In this document: one piece after another, positions 58,683 to 64,000 of the stretch
Numbering within the stretch: position 1 is the first letter of the stretch
Layout of the letters: every line of letters begins with the position of its first letter
From: Prostheceraeus crozeri
Taxonomy: Eukaryota; Platyhelminthes; Polycladida; Euryleptidae
Reading direction: 5' to 3'
NCBI GenBank assembly: GCA_907163375.1
Contig: CAJQUW010004600.1
Location: 1 to 64,000, forward strand
DNA length: 64,000 bases
Translations under genes and position numbers: made by a program
Notes under the pieces: model-generated
What the model was told of the DNA's origin: nothing
Seen by the model: only the letters and a program-made list of their open reading frames with translations
Database searches by the model: none

Positions 58683-59557
58683 ATGAATAGGACGTTTGAC
58701 ACGAACTTCATGCCTTTAACAGCAGCAGAGCGGAAGCGCCTTGAGAGAGCCAGAATGACCATCGAAATGAAAACAGAAGAAAACAAGAAAGCGACAATGC
58801 GAATGAAGAGGAGAAGAGCAACGGTGAAGCAAATGCGATCGAATAGTGAGACGATGAAGCAATGGGAATATGAGAAGATGCGAAAGAGAATTCAGCGGCA
58901 GAAGAAAAGAAAAGAAAGGGCCGACACCTCCGCATTCCTGACTCCTCAAAGTGAAGGGAAAGCCGTCTCCCGTGTGAGATGCACTCTACCGAGAATTCCC
59001 ACGCGTCGGAGAGAAGTTGTAAAGCGATTGGCGGAAGAGGAGAGACTCGTGAAGAAGATCCCAAAGTCAAATTCCAATGGACATGCCCTGTCTCAAGAGA
59101 CGAAAGAGGTAGTAGAGAAGTTCTACTGCGATGATCTGACTTCAAGAATCTACGCTGACACCAGAAAATCTAAGAAGGTGAGAAAGCCTGATGGAACGAA
59201 GGAAAGGGTGCAGAAGAGATTGCTGCTGTACAATTTACACGACGCTTATCGCTTGTTTAAGCAAAAGAACCCAGACGTTTCTATCGGAGTATCCAAATTC
59301 TGTGAGCTTAGACCAGCATTTGTTGAAACTGTCTCTGAGAAGGACCTCACCATGTGCTGTTGTCCTTACCACGAGAACTTCGCATACATGATCCAAGCAA
59401 TTGGGTCGAGTCGTTTCTGGAGGACTTTTCTTGCAACACAGATAGTGCTGACTGCATGTTCTCACGATGTGGATTTTGCTCGTCTATCGACGTTGAAGCA
59501 GTGGTGGACAAGGATTCATACGAAGTCTTCATGTGGAAAGGGCCCAAACTTGATAAA
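58683..59557 (+). pseudogene. Transposase exon 1 (basic N-domain, CxH cluster)
   Basis: ATG at 58683. Residues 1-90 are extremely basic and Lys/Arg/Glu-rich (AAERKRLERARM, then MRKRIQRQKKRKER), probably DNA-binding or nuclear-targeting. Further on, VEKFYCDDLTSRIYAD and KRLLLYNLHDAYRLFKQ lead to a Cys/His cluster (MCCCPYHENFAYM; then in another frame SFLEDFSCNTDSADCMFSRC). A one-base frame change near 59390-59405 separates those two parts. The exon ends at AAA|GTAAGT. Many invertebrate genomes encode proteins of this layout with no assigned function; I know the pattern but no name. Confidence 0.72.
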
Positions 59558-60040
59558 GTAAGTTCAAAAGATGCTTTGCACTTTCATGTAGTATAAGTTC
59601 GGCACTATACCGTATTAACTCTTATCATTTCCCTGTGTTGATCACGCTTATTCTCATCATACATGTATTTTGCCTTGTACACGTATAAACCCGTAGTTTG
59701 ACTATTGATGCATGTAGGCAAGACACTATCATTTCTAAAAAGATGCACATGTACATGTAATACATAGAATCAATAAAATATCATTGCAATTATTTTTGGC
59801 AATCGTATGTCTAATTTGTAATTGTGATTTATTGTTTGAGAGAAATTTAAATTTCAATGCGTGAACTGATTATTTAAGTAAGGACTATCATGCAAAATTG
59901 AAATGTGGATAATGCTATCGGTAATACATGTATGAATAATGCAGTTTAATTAAATGCTCAATGCGAATATTCTTACGTGTGTAACAGCCGCATATTTTGG
60001 TAGGCCTTGGTTACATACAAGGTGCATGTCTATTTTCCAG

Positions 60041-60566
60041 GTAATGTTCTCTCGTTCCGAAATGAAGACCTATACGCAAGACAGCATCAAGAGACTAAAG
60101 CAGCATGTGTATGTCAATCACAGACAGCATGAAGAGCTTCGGAAAGCGAAAGAGGATCTGCAAGATGGCTCTGTGATCATGCTATGTGATTTCAGCGAGA
60201 ATTTCCAGTGTCGAATTCAACGGGAGGTCATGGCTGCTCATTGGAGATCAGACTGCAGGGGTCAGGTCACAATCTACACATCCATTGTGTAGTTTTGGAG
60301 TGGACACAAAGTGATCCATAAGGCGTATGCAATTATTTCTGACACTCTCCATCATACCCATCGAGAAACTGCAGTCTTCAACGAACAAATACTGGACGAC
60401 ATCAGCAAGATTACAAAAGTCGAGGAAGTCATGGTGTGGTCGGATGGAGCTGCTGCGCAATTCAAATGCCGGCACACGATGGGTTACATGTTGAAATCTA
60501 ATTACGACATCACCTCCTGGAACTTCTTCGAGAGTTACCATGGAAAGGGACCGCATGGCGGAATTG
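60041..60566 (+). pseudogene. Transposase exon 2 (DDE core)
   Basis: Acceptor TATTTTCCAG, donor TTG|GTAAGT. It carries three blocks I read as an RNase-H-like DDE triad: MLCDFSENFQCRI (Asp), MVWSDGAAAQFKC (Asp) and WNFFESYHGKGPHGG (Glu). An in-frame TAG at 60290-60292 lies between the first and second block, where related proteins have a Tyr. A short linker YAIISDTLHHTHRETAVF connects them. The exon is otherwise open. Confidence 0.75.
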
Positions 60567-61133
60567 GTAAGTTAATGACAAAATATAAAAATATTCATTA
60601 CTGGTACTGCATCAAAGTGTAATAATACATACGTACTGGTATTGATATTAAGCGTGATGTACAAGCATGGACAAGTAGGCCTTCATATATTCTTGAATGA
60701 AATTTAGTGTAGTTAAGTACCTGTTTGAGTCTGTAACTTATTGATACTTTCTCATATACCATATACCAGGTACCGTACATCCACACGCAATGAAGTGTAA
60801 TAAATTATACAGGTAGGATACACCGCTTAGATGGGTAGGTGTTTAAATCTGCGGGTATAGATAAAAAACTGTACATATTTATCATTAGATCATAATGAAC
60901 GATTGATGTGTTCAGTTACAACATACTAAGCTTAGCTGGTGTTGAGTAAAAGTTTTACTTTAATTGACACGTACATTGTTTATTTTGAGTAAATTATAAG
61001 TGCACATGTGTGGTACATTTTCAACATGAAGACTTATTAATTATGGTCAGTTTCATTTCGATTTTCTAACGGTACTAGGCCTAGGTAAAAATCCTTTGCT
61101 TTCGATCAAAACATCAAATCCCTTCGGTTTCAG

Positions 61134-61567
61134 GAGCGGTCGTTAAGCGCGAAGTCTGGCGCCAGGTGCTCCTTGGCAGCGCTATTGTCCGAAGTGCGAT
61201 GGACGTCTATCAAATCGCGCTCACAATCGATGGGGTGGAAGCGATCATGATCTCCGAGGATTCAATCCCAAGGTTTGAGGGTATGTCATTTCCTCAATTG
61301 CCTGGAATAAAGGCATATCACCAAGTTCGCAAAGTAGGAGAGTCGTGCGTCTCACTCTTCATGAACACAAGTGATGCGGTCCCGCTTGGTCGTCCCAATC
61401 GCATCATCATGACAACTCTTGACATCAACGCTGGCCTACCAACCCATCCCTCTGCCAACCCAGGACCATCTTCAAAGCCTTCTAATGAAGTCAACGACAG
61501 CGATGAAGACATTCTTAGTGACTCTGAGCTTCGTCTGTTGATAAGCGAGGCCCGGCGGAACCTCTAA
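61134..61567 (+). CDS. Transposase exon 3 (C-terminus)
   Basis: Acceptor CGGTTTCAG, phase 1, completing HGGIGGAVVKREVWRQVLLG, which continues the Glu-bearing block (GGxxKR). The remaining ~130 residues include YHQVRKVGESCVSLFMN and an acidic tail (NDSDEDILSDSELRLL), ending at TAA 61565-61567. Poly(A)-type signals are not obvious. No damage is seen in this exon. Confidence 0.75.
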
Positions 61568-62079
61568 CTGTTCTTGTTTACACATCAGTAAGCTAAATGA
61601 AAGATAAATCAAGGGATCATCAAGGAAAAATCATCAAAGGATTTTTATTGATTGGAATATAGTTGTTTTGATGGTCCCGTTCGTCACGCAACTTGTTTTC
61701 TTGACATCAAAATTTAAACACCATCTAATTAATGGAATTTCTGCAAACTCACCGTATGCTAGCTTGATACCCAATACTTAATTACCAAACAGTCTTCGGT
61801 GAAAAATAGCCTCTCACTTCAGAGAAATATTTAACCAAACAAAAGGTCGAATTTCTTGATGTCACAGCGCGTCCCGTTCGTCACGCAACTTTGCATCGTT
61901 CTGGTAGCGAGTATAGTAATAGCTGAGAAATGAAATTTCACATGACTGATCCGTTGAGTTTCACTAACTATCTTAGCTACCTAGAGAAATTCAAAATACA
62001 ATGAAAGGTTTTGAAATACTCAAATTAAAATAAAAAGTCGAAAAAAGTGTCCCGTTCGTCACGATGGAATGACCCTGCA

Positions 62080-63340
62080 TGCATTTCATGTCAATATGTG
62101 AGCACTCTTAACAACTAGCATTCATGCCATTTTACACATCAGTCTCAGACAGTATGTAAAGAATAAGGATTACAAACACCCAAAGCAGGCAATTTTTTGT
62201 CAATTTCTGGATATTAGAATTTTGATTAGTTTATCATGAAAATAGAACTTCATAATAAATCACTACGATGCCATGAAATTCCCGATCATTTTGCGATGCT
62301 TTTCAGTAGACCTGCATTAGGGCTAGGCCTACAGTCCCATGCGAAATCGTCAAAAAATGAATTTTGTTCATATTTGGTTTATAGGTAGGGTTTGGTCTCA
62401 TTAGAAGAAATCCAGATTTGGTTGCTCCGATTCTCCGAAGCTTCTGAGTTACAGTGTCTCAAAGTTGCCTATGTCGCTTTGTATTGACGACTATAGCAAT
62501 TAAGACTTTCCCTAGCAACGACTAAAATGCGTCTACATTTGTTTCTTTAGAAGATAGCCTCACCAAACTTTGTGTACATATTTTGATGATGTGCCTTAGT
62601 ACTCTCACACAATCAATCCAACAATTCTACTGTTCATGACATAGATTTCGGCGGTCAAGGTTGGCAATTTTATTTCTAAAAATTGCAAAAATCGGAAGTT
62701 TTAAAGCTGAATACCCAAAAAGGCCCACCTCAAACTTCAATGATACTTTTGTAGTATCACTACTAGCCTACTTTGTAAGTCAAATTAGTGACTAATTTTG
62801 TTTTTGACTTCCTTTGGGAGATAGGGAAAAAGACGACAGTTTTCAAAATTTGACTTTTTTCATACTTCTTATAGATCAGTAATCCGCGAATTGTCATTCT
62901 GAGCTCCTTTTTCCTATCTGTTCTGCTACACAGAATGAAAATGTATTATTTCAAACCAATTGGCTCTTCAAGATTCATTCTGTTGGATCACATAGTGTTA
63001 AAGAATCGCAAAACATAACTGTTTATTTTCCTTTCATTGTAGGCCTACATGACCAATAGGTACTCCGTCTACGGGTTGCATTCATCTTGTATGCTTTTTG
63101 TTCTCAAAGAACGAGACGGACTTCTTATTGAATAGTTTATAAGATCAGAGATAATTCCCTGTGAATCCCACAGCTCCGTGTTTGTCTCAACTTGGGAGCG
63201 CAATTCTCTTCGTGATGTAATAAACTAATTTTTGTTCAGTCATGTTAATGAGTCATTGAGATGGGGGTGATGGCTTTATGATGACCTTAGCATGATTTAG
63301 CGATGGTTCTCACAGTTCAAAAAATGTAAAAAATGGATGA
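62080..63340. other. Stretch without gene
   Basis: AT-rich DNA after the transposon. No coding frame, RNA gene or terminal repeat is recognised. Confidence 0.45.
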
Positions 63341-63360
63341 AATTGAAAGTATAAAATGGC

Positions 63361-63455
63361 AGCTTACAAATATCATATAGGCTTACAGGATGACAGCTTG
63401 TGAATATCATATAGGCTTATACGATGAAAGCTTGTGAATATCATATAGGCTTAGA
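63361..63455. repeat. 34-bp tandem repeat, three copies
   Basis: AGCTT(A/G)(C/T)(A/G)AATATCATATAGGCTTA recurs with 34-bp spacing at about 63361, 63395 and 63429, joined by ACAGGATGAC- and TACGATGAA-type spacers. Confidence 0.9.
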
Positions 63456-63460
63456 CCTAC

Positions 63461-63673
63461 GTGCAATTCTCAGTTGACAGGCGGTTCTGTAAAGTAGAAA
63501 TTTGCATGAATATTTTCAAGTTTTGCGTTGACGAGGAAGATTTTGACCTTGATGCTAGATGGATAATTTTGATTACTGGAGTGGCGCCAAATACTATCCT
63601 AAAGGGTGCTGACAGCATTTTATGCGCAGTCCCCCAAAGATGCACGTGTGTTGTAAAGAAAATAACTGATTAA
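63461..63673 (+). other. Weak candidate exon, possible RCBTB 3' end
   Basis: An open frame (KVEICMNIFKFCVDEEDF) follows acceptor-like AATTCTCAG. FKFC is reminiscent of the RCBTB C-terminal LEEFCFKFCINH, but the rest does not match and the phase after exon 8 does not fit directly. The function is unknown. Confidence 0.15.
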
Positions 63674-64000
63674 AGCTGATATTCTGAAATAATAGCTAAT
63701 GTTTCTAATATTCAATTTTGACATTTCGAGGTTATTGGCATCAGGAATTGTCTTATGATTTCAACAACCGATGATTTCTTCAACAGATATATGTACTAAT
63801 ATCATCGACCAATCATCAAAGGATTCGCAAGATGTTAAAATGAAACGGTTAATTTGGAATCTTGTTCCTTTTCTGATGTATGCCTAGCTTTTCTCGCTTC
63901 AGATGATTGGTTGTTTTGAGCAATTTCATCCAAAAGATTTTTTCAATGCTAAATACAGCATCTTTGCTTTTCGCATTAAACATATTACTAAAAGAAAGTG

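Larger units (their letters stand above)
57907..62075 (+). mobile_element. 4.2-kb DNA transposon, TGCA duplication, split transposase
   Basis: TIRs GGGTCATTCCAT at both ends are flanked by TGCA (57903-57906 and 62076-62079), a 4-bp target duplication. A 15-bp word GTCCCGTTCGTCACG recurs near the ends: 58264-58278, inverted 58416-58430, variant 58470-58483, then 61674-61688, 61871-61885 and 62049-62063. These look like transposase-binding sites. The second and third left copies lie in a hairpin (GATAGTTGAA/TTCAACTATC). The transposase has three exons. The 4-bp duplication suits the Sola superfamily, but this is an inference. Damage is light (one frame change and one stop), so it is fairly young. 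Confidence 0.82.

Noticed and set aside
58708-59145. 145-codon minus-strand Ser/Leu/His-rich frame
   Set aside because: Antisense shadow of the very basic N-terminal region of the transposase.

Overview
The window reads as nuclear DNA of an invertebrate animal. It is AT-rich, its genes are split by GT-AG introns of up to about 11 kb, and it is packed with transposable elements. The palindrome TAGGCCTA recurs through much of the non-coding DNA, a habit I associate with marine invertebrate genomes, but I cannot name a phylum. Nothing looks bacterial or organellar.

Layout: 1-245 is AT-rich. About 246-5800 is a strongly strand-asymmetric block whose + strand is almost all G and T; it has no believable gene and may be degenerate G-strand-like DNA or an assembly artefact. 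6475-7690 (-) is a zinc-finger/coiled-coil gene whose frame is interrupted. About 8850-11370 is a satellite with ~490-bp compound units. 11619-13270 (-) holds two exons of another zinc-finger gene. 16966-17472 (+) is a terminal exon with the M domain of SRP54, strongly diverged. From 22.6 to 31.8 kb there is a graveyard of nested elements: a TIR element, a Penelope-like retroelement, a 3-kb CAGTGG-ended DNA transposon carrying a psq helix-turn-helix fragment and a palindromic MITE, and a decayed mariner-type element.

From 32340 to at least 57279 (+) lies the one clear host gene: an RCC1-repeat plus BTB/BACK protein of the RCBTB family, with eight recognisable exons in consistent splice phase. 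Its introns are transposon traps. Intron 4 (8 kb) holds LINE fragments; intron 7 (11.5 kb) holds two Tc1-like elements (one with a MITE nested in it), a tRNA-derived SINE and a Penelope-like element with inverted terminal duplication. Downstream of exon 8, at 57907-62075, is a 4.2-kb DNA transposon bounded by TGCA duplications. Its DDE-type transposase is split by two introns and it carries six copies of a 15-bp subterminal motif; it is the most complete and least familiar element here. The last RCBTB exon was not found with confidence.

The most interesting signals are that transposon, hammerhead-ribozyme-like folds in three Penelope-type ends (one with a swapped core base pair), the SRP54 M-domain variant and the keto-rich block.
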